Shown: piece by piece, positions 8,654 through 16,785 of the stretch
Numbering within the stretch: the stretch's first letter is position 1
Layout of the letters: each line of letters opens with the position of its first letter
NCBI RefSeq assembly: GCF_009674535.1
Contig: NZ_WKJK01000003.1
Span: forward strand, 496,001 to 560,000
Direction: 5' to 3'
Length of the DNA: 64,000 nucleotides
Origin: Duganella guangzhouensis
GTDB lineage: Bacteria > Pseudomonadota > Gammaproteobacteria > Burkholderiales > Burkholderiaceae_D
Made by a program: the position numbers and the translations under genes
Notes under the pieces: model-generated
Seen by the model: the letters and a program-made list of their open reading frames with translations, nothing else
What the model was told of the DNA's origin: nothing
Databases searched by the model: none

Positions 8654-11176
8654 CTAGTCGGCGTTGCGCAGTGGATGCGGGTAGGTGAACGGCGTGTAGC
8701 CGGGCTTGGCGCTGAGGAAGTAATCGCGGTTCAATCCGATCGACGACGGGCAAGTGTTATCGATGCCGTTCGTGGTGTAGCCATTCGACGAATTGTTGGC
8801 GTTGTTCCAGATGTACAGCGAACGGATCTGGTCGGCACCGGCATAGGCGCCGCAGCTGAAGCCCTCGGTCATCAGCTCGATGGTGCGGCTGATGGTGGCG
8901 GTCGCGGTGTTATTGAAGATCACGCCATCGCCGCCCCGGATGCCAATCGCGGTGCGCTGCAGGCCGCCGGTGATATTGGTCGAGTAGTCGTTGTTGTAGA
9001 TCTCATAGCTGCGCGAACCGCGTGGCGAGGACGACACGCCGTGCGCATCGGTCATGGCGTAGTCCTTGGCCGCATCGGTGCCGACCACCTTGTTATAGCG
9101 GAACACGTAGACCGAGCCGTTGTTGGACGCGATATTGTGGCGATTGCCCGAGAAGCTATTGCTTTCGACGAACACCGCATTGGCCGAGCCCAGGTCAAGC
9201 GCCGGCCACGCGCCGCCACCATACACCACCACGCCATAGCCCAGGTTCTTCAAGTCCGCGCTGTAGTTGTTGATGAAGTTGTTGTTGTAGATGACGCCGC
9301 GCTGATTGGCGGCGTCGCCCACGTAGACCGCGCTGAACACGAAGTTCTTGAAGGTCGAGTCGTAGACGCGGAAGTCGCGGCAGCCGTTCAGCAGCCCCAG
9401 CCCCTTGTCCTGGATCGCGCCGTTACCATTGCCGATCAACGTCATGCCGGAGAACGCGGCCGCCGCGCCATTGCTGCAATCGATCGCCACCAGATAACTG
9501 GTGTTGGACACGGCGCCGACCCGGCGAATCGTGGTCTTATCCTGCCCCGCGCCTTGCAGATGCAGGCCGGCCGGCAGGTTCAGCTGCTGAGTGCCCCAGC
9601 TGCAATCGCCAGCCGGGATCGCCACGGTCATGCCCTTGCTGGCGGTATTCACCGCGGCGCTGACGTCGGCATAGCCGCAGCTCTTGGCGGTGCGGTCGGC
9701 GCTGACGATCGGCGCCGGGGTCGGCGTCGGGGTCGGAGTTGGCGTGGTGCTTGCCTTGCAGGTGTAGGGACTCCAGAAATAAGTGCTGATGACCGGATCC
9801 CAGCCTGGATTGGCGTGCGTGGCTTGATAGAACAGGCCCTTGTAGCGGACGATCGCGCCGACCGCGTAGTTGGTGCCCGACACGTGCTCGGGGTAATCGC
9901 AGGTTGGCGCCGGGGTGCTGGTGCCGGGACCGGGGCTGGCCAGCGCGCGCGCCGGATGCGGATAGGCGTACGCGGTGTAGCCGGTGCGGGTGGTCAGGAA
10001 GTAATCCCGGTTCAGCGCCACCGACGACGGACAATTATTCGCGATGCCGCCGCTGGCATAGCTGGTATTGCCGATCGTATTGCCCCAGATGTACAGCGAG
10101 CGGACCTGATCGGCGCCAGGATATTTGCCGCAGGTGAAGCCGGCGGTGCTGATCTCGACGCCACGGCTGATGGTGGCTGGAATCACGTTGTTGAAAATCA
10201 CGCCATCGCCGCCGCCAACGCCGATCGCGGTGCGGGCCAGGCCGCTGAGGCCGGAAGCCTGGTAGGTGTTGGCGTAAATCTCATAGCTGCGCGTGCCGTG
10301 GGTGGCGCTGCTCAAGCCCTGGACATCGGTCATGTAAAAGTCTTTCGTGGCGTCGGTCGCGGCAATGGTGTTATACCGGAACACATAGCTTGCCCCATTG
10401 GTCGAGGACACGCTTTGACGATTGCCGGAAAAACTATTATCTTCCACGTAGACCGCGTTGACCGAACCCAGGCTGAGCGCCGGCCAGGCGCCGCCGCCCG
10501 AGACCAGCACCCCAAAGCCCAGATCCTTCAGGTCGGGACTGTAGTTGTCAACAAAGCGGTTTTGCGCGATCACGCCGCGCTGATTGGCGGCATCGCCAAC
10601 ATAGACCGCCGCATGGACGAAATTCTTGAAGGTCGAGGCCGTCACCTTGAAGCCGGCGCAGCCCTTCAACAAGCCGAGGCCGCTGTCCTGGATCGAGCCC
10701 TTGCGGTTGCCGACCAGCGTCATGGCGGAGAAATCGGCGACCTTGCCGTTGGAGCAATCGTAAGCCACCAGATAGGTGTCGCGGCCGACCGCGCCCACCC
10801 GGCTGATGACGGTGGCATCCTGGCCGGCGCCGCGCAGATACACGCCGGCCGGCACATTCAACTGCTGGGTACCCCAGCTGCAACTGCCGGCCGGGATCTG
10901 CACTGTCATGCCGCTACTGGCCGACTTGACGGCCGCTTGCACGTCGTTGAAGCCGCAGCTGGCCGCGTTCACCGACTTCGCCACGGTGGTCACGGTGGTC
11001 GCCGCGCTCAGCGTCTGCGCCTGGGTGGCGCTGGTGGTCTCCGCCAACAGCAGATTTTGCTGCCCGGCCGTGTCGGCCGTGCTGCCGGCGCCGCCGCCGC
11101 ATGCCGCCAGGGCGGCCAAGGCGGCCGACGACAGGGCCACGCCGCCACGGCGGGCAAATAAAGTCAAATCTATCAT
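8654..11176 (-). CDS. Duplicated right-handed beta-helix lipoprotein
   Basis: An 840-residue exported protein. The N-terminus has a signal peptide ending in a lipobox (LAALAAC, Cys26), so it is probably a lipoprotein. Two long homologous units follow, roughly residues 72-415 and 497-840. Each starts with SCG(F/Y)xDVxAAV and PAGxCSWGTQQLN and ends with LNRDYFL...GYT...YPHP. The many short Asn/Gly-rich turns suggest a pectate-lyase-like parallel beta-helix. Between the units, about residues 425-475, sits a small Trp/Tyr-rich module (YAVGAIVRYKGLFYQATHAN, FWSPYTC) like a CBM5/12 chitin-binding domain, then a Pro-Thr linker near 477-490. A lyase, epimerase or polymer-binding role is possible; the catalytic residues are not identified. 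Confidence 0.7.
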   Translation of the reverse strand: MIDLTLFARRGGVALSSAALAALAACGGGAGSTADTAGQQNLLLAETTSATQAQTLSAATTVTTVAKSVNAASCGFNDVQAAVKSASSGMTVQIPAGSCSWGTQQLNVPAGVYLRGAGQDATVISRVGAVGRDTYLVAYDCSNGKVADFSAMTLVGNRKGSIQDSGLGLLKGCAGFKVTASTFKNFVHAAVYVGDAANQRGVIAQNRFVDNYSPDLKDLGFGVLVSGGGAWPALSLGSVNAVYVEDNSFSGNRQSVSSTNGASYVFRYNTIAATDATKDFYMTDVQGLSSATHGTRSYEIYANTYQASGLSGLARTAIGVGGGDGVIFNNVIPATISRGVEISTAGFTCGKYPGADQVRSLYIWGNTIGNTSYASGGIANNCPSSVALNRDYFLTTRTGYTAYAYPHPARALASPGPGTSTPAPTCDYPEHVSGTNYAVGAIVRYKGLFYQATHANPGWDPVISTYFWSPYTCKASTTPTPTPTPTPAPIVSADRTAKSCGYADVSAAVNTASKGMTVAIPAGDCSWGTQQLNLPAGLHLQGAGQDKTTIRRVGAVSNTSYLVAIDCSNGAAAAFSGMTLIGNGNGAIQDKGLGLLNGCRDFRVYDSTFKNFVFSAVYVGDAANQRGVIYNNNFINNYSADLKNLGYGVVVYGGGAWPALDLGSANAVFVESNSFSGNRHNIASNNGSVYVFRYNKVVGTDAAKDYAMTDAHGVSSSPRGSRSYEIYNNDYSTNITGGLQRTAIGIRGGDGVIFNNTATATISRTIELMTEGFSCGAYAGADQIRSLYIWNNANNSSNGYTTNGIDNTCPSSIGLNRDYFLSAKPGYTPFTYPHPLRNAD

Positions 11177-11454
11177 TTGAAATTCCCTTGTAGAAATAAA
11201 TAAAATACTTTCCGACGTAGCCGCCTTTTGTTGTGCGGCAATATTAGGTCAGTGTATTTTGATTCCACAAGGAAAATTTCAAATTAGCAATTTTCCATGG
11301 AATAGTTTCACTTCAAAAAAAATGAAATAATTCCATGCCAAAATGTCCTATACAATTTCCTTTTTCCATGGCGTTTATCTTATTCTCAGTTCCACGAATT
11401 AATATTTCTTTTAATCTGTTCCCCATGAGAAATCCATTTATTCACATACCATCG

Positions 11455-11483
11455 ATTAATTTATTATTATTTAATAAATTAAT
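11455..11483. repeat. AT-only inverted repeat
   Basis: A perfect 12-bp inverted repeat, ATTAATTTATTA and its complement, with a 5-base centre (11467-11471). It contains only A and T, so it is unlikely to be a strong terminator. It could be a bending or protein-binding site upstream of the beta-helix gene. Confidence 0.6.
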
Positions 11484-11518
11484 TATGGAATATTCAACAA
11501 CCTTTCCGTGACAACTAG

Positions 11519-11568
11519 TTTTTAAGCGCAGAAAAAATTTTTGACAATATTTCTCCCGCGCTTAAAAA
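11519..11568. repeat. Inverted repeat TTTTTAAGCGC / GCGCTTAAAAA
   Basis: Eleven-base arms at 11519-11529 and 11558-11568, separated by 28 bases. It lies about 40 bp past the deacetylase stop on the minus strand. A GC core next to A/T runs on both sides would suit a bidirectional transcription end, though the loop is long. A second weak hairpin, ACTAAAT-GAAA-ATTTAGT, overlaps the stop codon at 11590-11607. Confidence 0.45.
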
Positions 11569-11604
11569 GCGGTATTCAAAAATTAATAATAACTAAATGA
11601 AAAT

Positions 11605-12333
11605 TTAGTCAGAAAAATAATGCGCCGCCAATTGCGCATTGGTCCAGCGCTGGGCGGGCGACACGGCACCGGCCACATGGCGCAGGAAACCATCCAGCGC
11701 GTCCCAAGCCGCCATCTGCTCGATATCGATACTGTGCAACCACAAATGGAATACGCCGCCGCGCGCCAGCGCCTGGTCCAGCATGGCGTGCAGCCGGCCT
11801 TGCCATTGCCGCCGCCGCAAGCCATCCAACAATAACGGCGCGCGCCGCATCCAGTGGCCACCGCGCAGGAAGTTGCGCAGATAGACCGCGCGGCCGTGCG
11901 CATAGAACTGACAGCTGGTCGCCAGTTCAAAGCGGCCGGGACCGGGGTCCAAATGCAGATTGCGGGTGGTGCGCGCATAGTGAAAACCCGCCGCCCGCAC
12001 CATTTGCAGGTGCACCGGCCGGTACTTCCCGCCGGGATAACAGAAGCCCGTCACCCCACGCCCGAGGATTTGCTCCAGCGCACGCTTGCCCTGCTGGATC
12101 TGGAACCGCGCCTGCTGATCATCCAGACGGTTCAAAAAACAATGGTCATGGGTATGCGAGCCGATCTCAAATCCCTGCGCCAGCTCGCGCATCTGGGCGC
12201 CCTGCAATACCGGCCATCCCTCCACATTATTAATGGGGAGATAAAACGTCGCGTTGACTCCGTGCCGCGCCAGATATTGCGCCAGCCGCATATCGGCGGG
12301 ATGGCCATCATCCACTGAACAGCTAAATATCAT
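11605..12333 (-). CDS. Polysaccharide deacetylase, NodB family (CE4)
   Basis: A 242-residue single-domain NodB homology protein. The metal and catalytic motifs are all visible: SVDDG (Asp8, Asp9) for motif 1, SHTHDH (His60, His64) for motif 2, CYPGGKYRP (about residues 98-106) for motif 3, and LWLHS near residue 188. No signal peptide is visible with this start, which begins directly at the first strand (MIFSCSVDDG), so it appears cytoplasmic or exported in an unusual way. The probable role is removal of N- or O-acetyl groups from polysaccharide or its precursors, fitting the adjacent exopolysaccharide operon. It is transcribed away from the Crp/Fnr-type regulator. Confidence 0.88.
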   Translation of the reverse strand: MIFSCSVDDGHPADMRLAQYLARHGVNATFYLPINNVEGWPVLQGAQMRELAQGFEIGSHTHDHCFLNRLDDQQARFQIQQGKRALEQILGRGVTGFCYPGGKYRPVHLQMVRAAGFHYARTTRNLHLDPGPGRFELATSCQFYAHGRAVYLRNFLRGGHWMRRAPLLLDGLRRRQWQGRLHAMLDQALARGGVFHLWLHSIDIEQMAAWDALDGFLRHVAGAVSPAQRWTNAQLAAHYFSD

Positions 12334-12414
12334 ATCGAAAACTCCCTTTTGATAGTTAATTACTTACAAGATTGTAGTTTTGACACGGAACCGTGCACGA
12401 TATATTGCATTCGT

Positions 12415-12430
12415 TGTGACTTTTATCATG
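12415..12430. promoter_or_regulatory. CRP/FNR-like half-palindrome in divergent region
   Basis: TGTGA-N6-TCATG in the 300-bp gap (12334-12633) between the divergent deacetylase and Crp/Fnr-type gene; it is close to the general CRP-family pattern TGTGA-N6-TCACA. A TTGACA hexamer at 12380-12385 and a TATATT at 12401-12406 (15-bp spacing) form a possible plus-strand promoter that includes a CACGG-AA-CCGTG palindrome (12384-12395). Otherwise the gap shows nothing. Autoregulation is a guess. Confidence 0.4.
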
Positions 12431-12633
12431 AGAATTATCAGAAAGACTCGCAACTTCCGGTAATTTGCAGATCAGTCTGATACTCTAATTAAGCATTGTC
12501 CTATTGACACTGCTGCTTTTTTCCTTACTTAATTTTTCCCCGTATTCAACATCGTCGTTCTCATGGTCATTCATTTAGTGCCCGATTGCGGTATCCGGTA
12601 TTCCGCGAGTTTGTTTAATATCAGGAGATGTCA

Positions 12634-13416
12634 ATGTTTTCTATGCAGGAACTTTTTTTAGATGCGAAGTCCAGCGCGGACGAACCCCCGCCTGTGGCGC
12701 CAGCGCCAGCAGCTCCTCTGCATTCCTCGTCGCTGACCGAGCTGTGCACACTACTCAACATCAGCGCCGACATACGCCACCACCACCACTTCCGGTTTCA
12801 TCACGTGCGGCTGCGCCGCGATCAGCAGCTTTATCAGACTGGTCAGCCGTGCCTGCAGCTTTACGCCGTCAAGACCGGTTTTCTGAAAGCCACACTGACT
12901 GCCGACGCCAAGCGCCCGCCGGTGGTCGGCTTTCCCATGCGCGCCTCGCTGGTCGGGGTTGAAGGCATCGCCTCCGGCCACCATACGGTCGACGTGACGG
13001 CGTTGACGGATTGCGAACTGGTCGTCATTCCGCTCGACACCCTGGCCCTGCTCAGCCGCGACTGCGTCGGTCTGAGCCGGAGCATGTGCCTGGTCATGGC
13101 CGGCGAGCTGGCGCGCGAACTGTCGGTGAGCAAGCGCCGTGGCTTGAGCGCCAAAGCCAGAATCGGCCGCTTCCTGCTGGACTGGTCGGAACGCTTCGCC
13201 AGCATGGGCTACGCGCGCAACGTCTTCAATCTGCCGATGTCGCGCGGCGACATGGGCAGTTACCTGGGCATGGCGCAGGAGACCGCCACCCGCGCCCTGC
13301 TCGCATTGGAAGAAGATGGCTTGATCAGCATCAACCACCGTACCGTCTGCATTCATGACCGGCAGGTGCTGCTGACCTTAAAGCGAATGCCGCGCCAACG
13401 CCATTCACCGGATTGA
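12634..13416 (+). CDS. Crp/Fnr family transcriptional regulator
   Basis: A DNA-binding regulator of about 260 residues. A cyclic-nucleotide-binding-like beta-barrel covers about residues 50-160 (LYQTGQPCLQLYAVKTGFLKA, then GFPMRASLVGVEGIASG). A winged HTH of the FNR type covers the C-terminus (LPMSRGDMGSYLGMAQETATRALLALEEDGLI). The N-terminal cysteine set that holds the Fe-S cluster in true FNR is absent, so oxygen sensing by that route is unlikely; a His-rich stretch (HHHHFRFHH) precedes the barrel. An ATG at 12628 directly follows AGGAG with no spacing, so I chose 12634. It stands beside polysaccharide genes and a diguanylate cyclase and may control them. Confidence 0.88.
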   Translation: MFSMQELFLDAKSSADEPPPVAPAPAAPLHSSSLTELCTLLNISADIRHHHHFRFHHVRLRRDQQLYQTGQPCLQLYAVKTGFLKATLTADAKRPPVVGFPMRASLVGVEGIASGHHTVDVTALTDCELVVIPLDTLALLSRDCVGLSRSMCLVMAGELARELSVSKRRGLSAKARIGRFLLDWSERFASMGYARNVFNLPMSRGDMGSYLGMAQETATRALLALEEDGLISINHRTVCIHDRQVLLTLKRMPRQRHSPD

Positions 13417-13425
13417 CGCGCCATC

Positions 13426-13776
13426 ATGTCCACCGCCTGGATCACATTCAGTAGAGCGATGAAGCACCTGGCTGGCCCCGGCGACCAGCGGGAGCGTCTG
13501 GCTCACGCCTGTAGCGCCGACATGCTGCACATGAAGCGCAAAGAAATTCCGCAGGAAGTGCGGGCGGAATTTGACGCCTTGCTTCACCTCGTCGGCAAAA
13601 GCTGGACCGCACCGGCAACCGCCCCCACCGGTGCCACGCTGGTGCGCGCCCTCAACGACGCGCAGATCGCCCAGGCCGCCATCAAGGTCATGGTGATCTA
13701 CGACCAGTTAACCCGCTATCAGCCGACCTGCACCATGCCGTTCACGCCGTCACATGACCCGAAAACCGGCGAATAG
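13426..13776 (+). CDS. Hypothetical protein
   Basis: A 116-residue protein that I do not recognise. It is mostly helical in look, with no signal peptide or membrane segment: an N-terminal basic stretch (KHLAGPGDQRERL), a middle part (EVRAEFDALLHLVGKSW) and a C-terminal part (AQAAIKVMVIYDQL). It starts 9 bp after the Crp/Fnr gene and ends 47 bp before the diguanylate cyclase, so it is probably cotranscribed with both. No clear Shine-Dalgarno precedes ATG 13426; the ATG at 13459 is an alternative start. Confidence 0.6.
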   Translation: MSTAWITFSRAMKHLAGPGDQRERLAHACSADMLHMKRKEIPQEVRAEFDALLHLVGKSWTAPATAPTGATLVRALNDAQIAQAAIKVMVIYDQLTRYQPTCTMPFTPSHDPKTGE

Positions 13777-13823
13777 CCGCGAAGTGACAATCAGCAAAAA
13801 TCTTATCTGGAGGACAGGGCACG

Positions 13824-14783
13824 ATGCTGATTTCAATGGATCACAATGGAAGGCAAACCATGCTGCCATTTATCCCTACCCAAGCGGTCGCACAGCAGCC
13901 ATTGCTGGCCAAGGCGCTTGCCGCCACCGGAACGCCAGCGCTGCTGGCCGACGCCCATGGCAAGATCATCTGGGTCAACCACGCGTTTGTCGCCTTCAGC
14001 GGCGACGCCGAGCACGAACTGCTGGGCAGGCAGGCGCCGATCCTGCGCGATGGCAAGCGCGACAGCAGCGACTATGCGCGCGCCTGGCGCGCATTGCAGC
14101 GCGGCCACGAATTGCACAATGAAGTGATCGGCGCGCATCGCAACGGCAGCCGCTATACGGTCGAGGAATTCATCACCCCGCTGTTTGACGATGACGGCGT
14201 GATCACGCATTTCTTCGTGATACGGCATGACATCACACAGCGCACCCAGCACAGCGAACACATCCAGCACCTGGCGGACCACGATGATTTAACCGGCTTG
14301 CTGAACCGTAGCAAGTTCCGCAAGGAATTGGCCAGCGCCATCGGCCATGCCCGGCACAGTCCGCGCACGCTGGCCACGCTGTTTATCGACCTCGATCATT
14401 TCAAGCCGGTCAACGACCAGCTGGGGCACGACGTCGGCGATCTGCTGCTGGCGGCGGTCGCCCACCGGCTGCGCAACGCGGTGCGCACCGGCGACCATAT
14501 CGCGCGTTTCGGTGGCGATGAATTTGCGGTGTTGTTGATCGACCTGCCGGAAGCCAGCATGGCGGAAGCGCTGGCGGCGAAACTGCTGGCGGCGCTGAGC
14601 CGGCCCTTCACCCTGCAGAGCCATCGCGTCACCATCAGCGCCAGCATCGGCGTCGCCATCCACCCGCGCGATGGCCAGGATGCGCGCACGCTGCTGCTCA
14701 AAGCCGACCGTTCCATGTACCGCATCAAGCACAGCGGTGGTAACGGCGTCGGGCTCTGGCCACTCAGCAACGGCGCCAAATAA
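13824..14783 (+). CDS. PAS-GGDEF diguanylate cyclase
   Basis: A 319-residue protein that should make cyclic di-GMP from two GTP. Residues about 25-140 form a PAS domain (LADAHGKIIWVNHAFVAFSG, ending in a PAC-like HFFVIRHDITQR). Residues about 150-315 form the GGDEF domain, with DHDDLTGLLNR, the active-site GGDEF at 230-234 and the feedback I-site RTGD at 221-224, so it should be active and product-inhibited. No membrane segment is seen, so the signal is probably cytoplasmic. GGAGGA sits 9 bp before ATG 13824. Its position after the Crp/Fnr gene and near the polysaccharide operon fits c-di-GMP control of polymer production. Confidence 0.92.
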   Translation: MLISMDHNGRQTMLPFIPTQAVAQQPLLAKALAATGTPALLADAHGKIIWVNHAFVAFSGDAEHELLGRQAPILRDGKRDSSDYARAWRALQRGHELHNEVIGAHRNGSRYTVEEFITPLFDDDGVITHFFVIRHDITQRTQHSEHIQHLADHDDLTGLLNRSKFRKELASAIGHARHSPRTLATLFIDLDHFKPVNDQLGHDVGDLLLAAVAHRLRNAVRTGDHIARFGGDEFAVLLIDLPEASMAEALAAKLLAALSRPFTLQSHRVTISASIGVAIHPRDGQDARTLLLKADRSMYRIKHSGGNGVGLWPLSNGAK

Positions 14784-14912
14784 ACCCTCAACCAACCGAA
14801 CTTTATTTGATACCAATGGTTGAAACTGAATATGCGAATTACCGGCTACCGCTCGGGTAATGGTGCGACCATACTGTGTTCATCAACCAACCACTTCGTA
14901 AGGGAACACATC

Positions 14913-15656
14913 ATGAGCTCCAATCTGAACGGTAAAGTCGCTTTCATCAACGGTGGTTCGCGCGGCATCGGCGCCGCCAGCGCCCGCCGCCTGGCACGCG
15001 AAGGCGCTACGGTCGCCATCGGCTATGCCTCGTCGGCCAGCGCCGCCGAAGCGCTGGTAGAGGAAATCAAAGCCAGCGGCGGCACCGCCATCGCCGTCAA
15101 AGCCGACGCCACGGACGCCACGGCGCTGACCCAAGCCATCGACGGCGTCGCCGCCCAATTCGGCCGCCTGGATATCCTGCTGAACAGCGCCGGAATACTG
15201 CTTATGGGGTCGGTCGACCAGTTCTCGCTGGCCGATTTCGACCAAACCGTGGCGGTCAACGTCCGCGCCGTCTTCGTCGCAAGCAAAGCCGCCGCCGCCC
15301 ATATGAAAGATGGCGGCCGCATCATCAACATCGGCAGCACCAATGCCCAGCGCATGCCGTTCGCCGGCGGTGCCGCCTACGCCATGAGCAAAGCCGCGCT
15401 GACCGGCCTGGTCAAAGGCCTGGCGCGCGACCTGGGCGCGCGCGGCATCACGGTCAACAACGTGTCGCCTGGTCCGATCGATACCGACATGAATCCGGCC
15501 AACGGTGATTTCGCCGCCGCCCTGCACGGCCTGATGGCGATCCCGCGCCACGGCCATGCCGACGAGATCGCGGCGATGGTGGCCTATCTGGCCGGCCCGG
15601 AAGCTGGGTTCATCACCGGCGCCGACCTGCTGATCGACGGTGGCTTCGCCGCGTAA
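14913..15656 (+). CDS. SDR family oxidoreductase
   Basis: A 247-residue classical short-chain dehydrogenase/reductase. The NAD(P)-binding glycine motif is NGGSRGIG (residues 13-20), followed by LLNSAG and the active-site YAMSK (Tyr156, Lys160); the C-terminus ITGADLLIDGGFAA is typical. The usual first Thr of TGxxxGIG is Asn here. The frame is open upstream, but ATG 14913 with AAGGGAA before it gives the normal N-terminus. The substrate is unknown. It leads a short run with an ABM monooxygenase and a flavodoxin-like reductase, pointing to quinone or electrophile metabolism. Confidence 0.92.
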   Translation: MSSNLNGKVAFINGGSRGIGAASARRLAREGATVAIGYASSASAAEALVEEIKASGGTAIAVKADATDATALTQAIDGVAAQFGRLDILLNSAGILLMGSVDQFSLADFDQTVAVNVRAVFVASKAAAAHMKDGGRIINIGSTNAQRMPFAGGAAYAMSKAALTGLVKGLARDLGARGITVNNVSPGPIDTDMNPANGDFAAALHGLMAIPRHGHADEIAAMVAYLAGPEAGFITGADLLIDGGFAA

Positions 15657-15670
15657 CTTAAGGAGTCATC

Positions 15671-16021
15671 ATGCCTACCCCATCCCGTTTAACCTTCATC
15701 GTGCACCTGCCCGCCAAACCGGAACGCTATGCGGAGCTGGAAGCCGGCGTGCGCCAGGTATTGACCGATATGTCGCACGAACCGGACTTCATCGAGTGCA
15801 CCCTGCATCGTTCGCAAAACGATCCCAACACGCTGGTGGTGTATGAAAGCTGGAGCTGCGATCGCGAATACTTCCTGCAACATCACTTGCCGCGCCACTA
15901 TCGCGCCGACTTCGAACGCGAGCTGCCCGGCCGCCTGGCCGCCGAGCGCCGCATTGAATTCCTCGACGCCGTCTCGCCGGCCCTGCAACTGCGCGCAACC
16001 AGCCTTCCGGAAGAGGAGTGA
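15671..16021 (+). CDS. ABM-domain putative quinol monooxygenase
   Basis: A 116-residue protein of the antibiotic biosynthesis monooxygenase (ABM, dimeric ferredoxin-like) family. The pattern FIVHLPAKPERYAELEAGVRQVLTDMSHEPDFIECTLHRSQ...LVVYESW matches the core, and a C-terminal His-containing helix (HHLPRHY) follows. Relatives such as YgiN act on quinols or are small cofactor-free monooxygenases. AAGGAG lies before the ATG and the gene follows the SDR gene by 14 bp, so they are probably one transcript. Confidence 0.85.
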   Translation: MPTPSRLTFIVHLPAKPERYAELEAGVRQVLTDMSHEPDFIECTLHRSQNDPNTLVVYESWSCDREYFLQHHLPRHYRADFERELPGRLAAERRIEFLDAVSPALQLRATSLPEEE

Positions 16022-16097
16022 CACCCCCTATCTAGCGTAACAATTAGGCGGACGTCATCCTATGCTAGCGGGTCAACAATCACTTCAGGAGCAAAAA

Positions 16098-16685
16098 ATG
16101 AGCAAAGCAATCGTCGCCGTGGTGTATCACTCGGGTTATGGACACACCGCGCGCCAGGCGGAAGCCGTCAGCAATGGCGCCGCGCGGGTCGACGGCGTGA
16201 CCGCCCGCCTGTATGCCGTCAACGGCGAAGACGCGCCCTGGGCTGAACTGGAACAAGCCGACGCCATCATTTTCGGCGCCCCGACCTATATGGGTGGCCC
16301 GTCGGCCCAGTTCAAAGCGTTCCAGGATGCCACCTCCAAGACCGTGTTCGCGGCTGGCGGCACCTGGCGCAACAAGCTGGCCGCAGGCTTCACCAATTCG
16401 GCCTCGCGCTCCGGCGACAAGCTGGCCAGCCTGCAGCAGATCGCGATTTTCGCCGCCCAGCACGGCATGCACTGGGTCAGCCTGGGCCTCCCTCCCGGCA
16501 ACAATTCCAGCAAGGGCTCGGAAGAAGACTTGAACCGTCTCGGCTTCTTCCTGGGTGCGGCCGCGCAATCGAACGCGGATCAGGGCGCGGACGTGGCGCC
16601 ATCGCAGTCTGACTTGCGCACCGCCGAACACCTCGGCGCGCGCGTGGCGGAGACCGCGCTGCAATTCGTGCGCGGTCGCGGCTAA
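16098..16685 (+). CDS. Flavodoxin-like NAD(P)H:quinone oxidoreductase (WrbA-like)
   Basis: A 195-residue flavodoxin-fold protein. The FMN phosphate loop reads VVYHSGYGHTARQA near residues 8-21, followed by ADAIIFGAPTYMGGPSAQFKAF and AAGFTNSASRSGDKL, as in WrbA and related quinone reductases. ATG 16098 has AGGAG six bases upstream; an upstream in-frame ATG at 16062 lacks this and would add 12 odd residues. With the preceding SDR and ABM genes it forms a likely quinone detoxification set. Confidence 0.87.
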   Translation: MSKAIVAVVYHSGYGHTARQAEAVSNGAARVDGVTARLYAVNGEDAPWAELEQADAIIFGAPTYMGGPSAQFKAFQDATSKTVFAAGGTWRNKLAAGFTNSASRSGDKLASLQQIAIFAAQHGMHWVSLGLPPGNNSSKGSEEDLNRLGFFLGAAAQSNADQGADVAPSQSDLRTAEHLGARVAETALQFVRGRG

Positions 16686-16785
16686 GCGCATGACACAATT
16701 CCCCCGGCCGGAGTAAGACAGATGGGTAAATAGAAAAGCGCCTGAATGCGCTAAAATGGCAGCTGTTTTTAACGATGTAAAACCG

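Larger units (their letters stand above)
11177..11604. other. AT-rich non-coding region between beta-helix gene and deacetylase
   Basis: About 430 bp with no supportable gene and a composition far more AT-rich than the flanking coding DNA. Both flanking genes are on the minus strand, so it holds the leader and promoter of the beta-helix gene (AAGGGAA lies just before its ATG) and the 3' end region of the deacetylase. TTCCATGG-type sequences recur at 11293-11302, 11331-11338 (TTCCATGC) and 11364-11371. Two inverted repeats are listed separately. Confidence 0.7.

Noticed and set aside
8675..11161. Very long open frame on the plus strand opposite the beta-helix gene
   Set aside because: It mirrors the codon pattern of the minus-strand gene; its protein is low-complexity (Ala/Gly/Arg/Val/His-rich), has no signal or family, and the minus-strand product has a lipobox and clear duplication.
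16738..16753. Hairpin AGCGC-CTGAAT-GCGCT before the adaptor gene
   Set aside because: Short 5-bp stem with no T tail; too weak to call a terminator or regulatory element.
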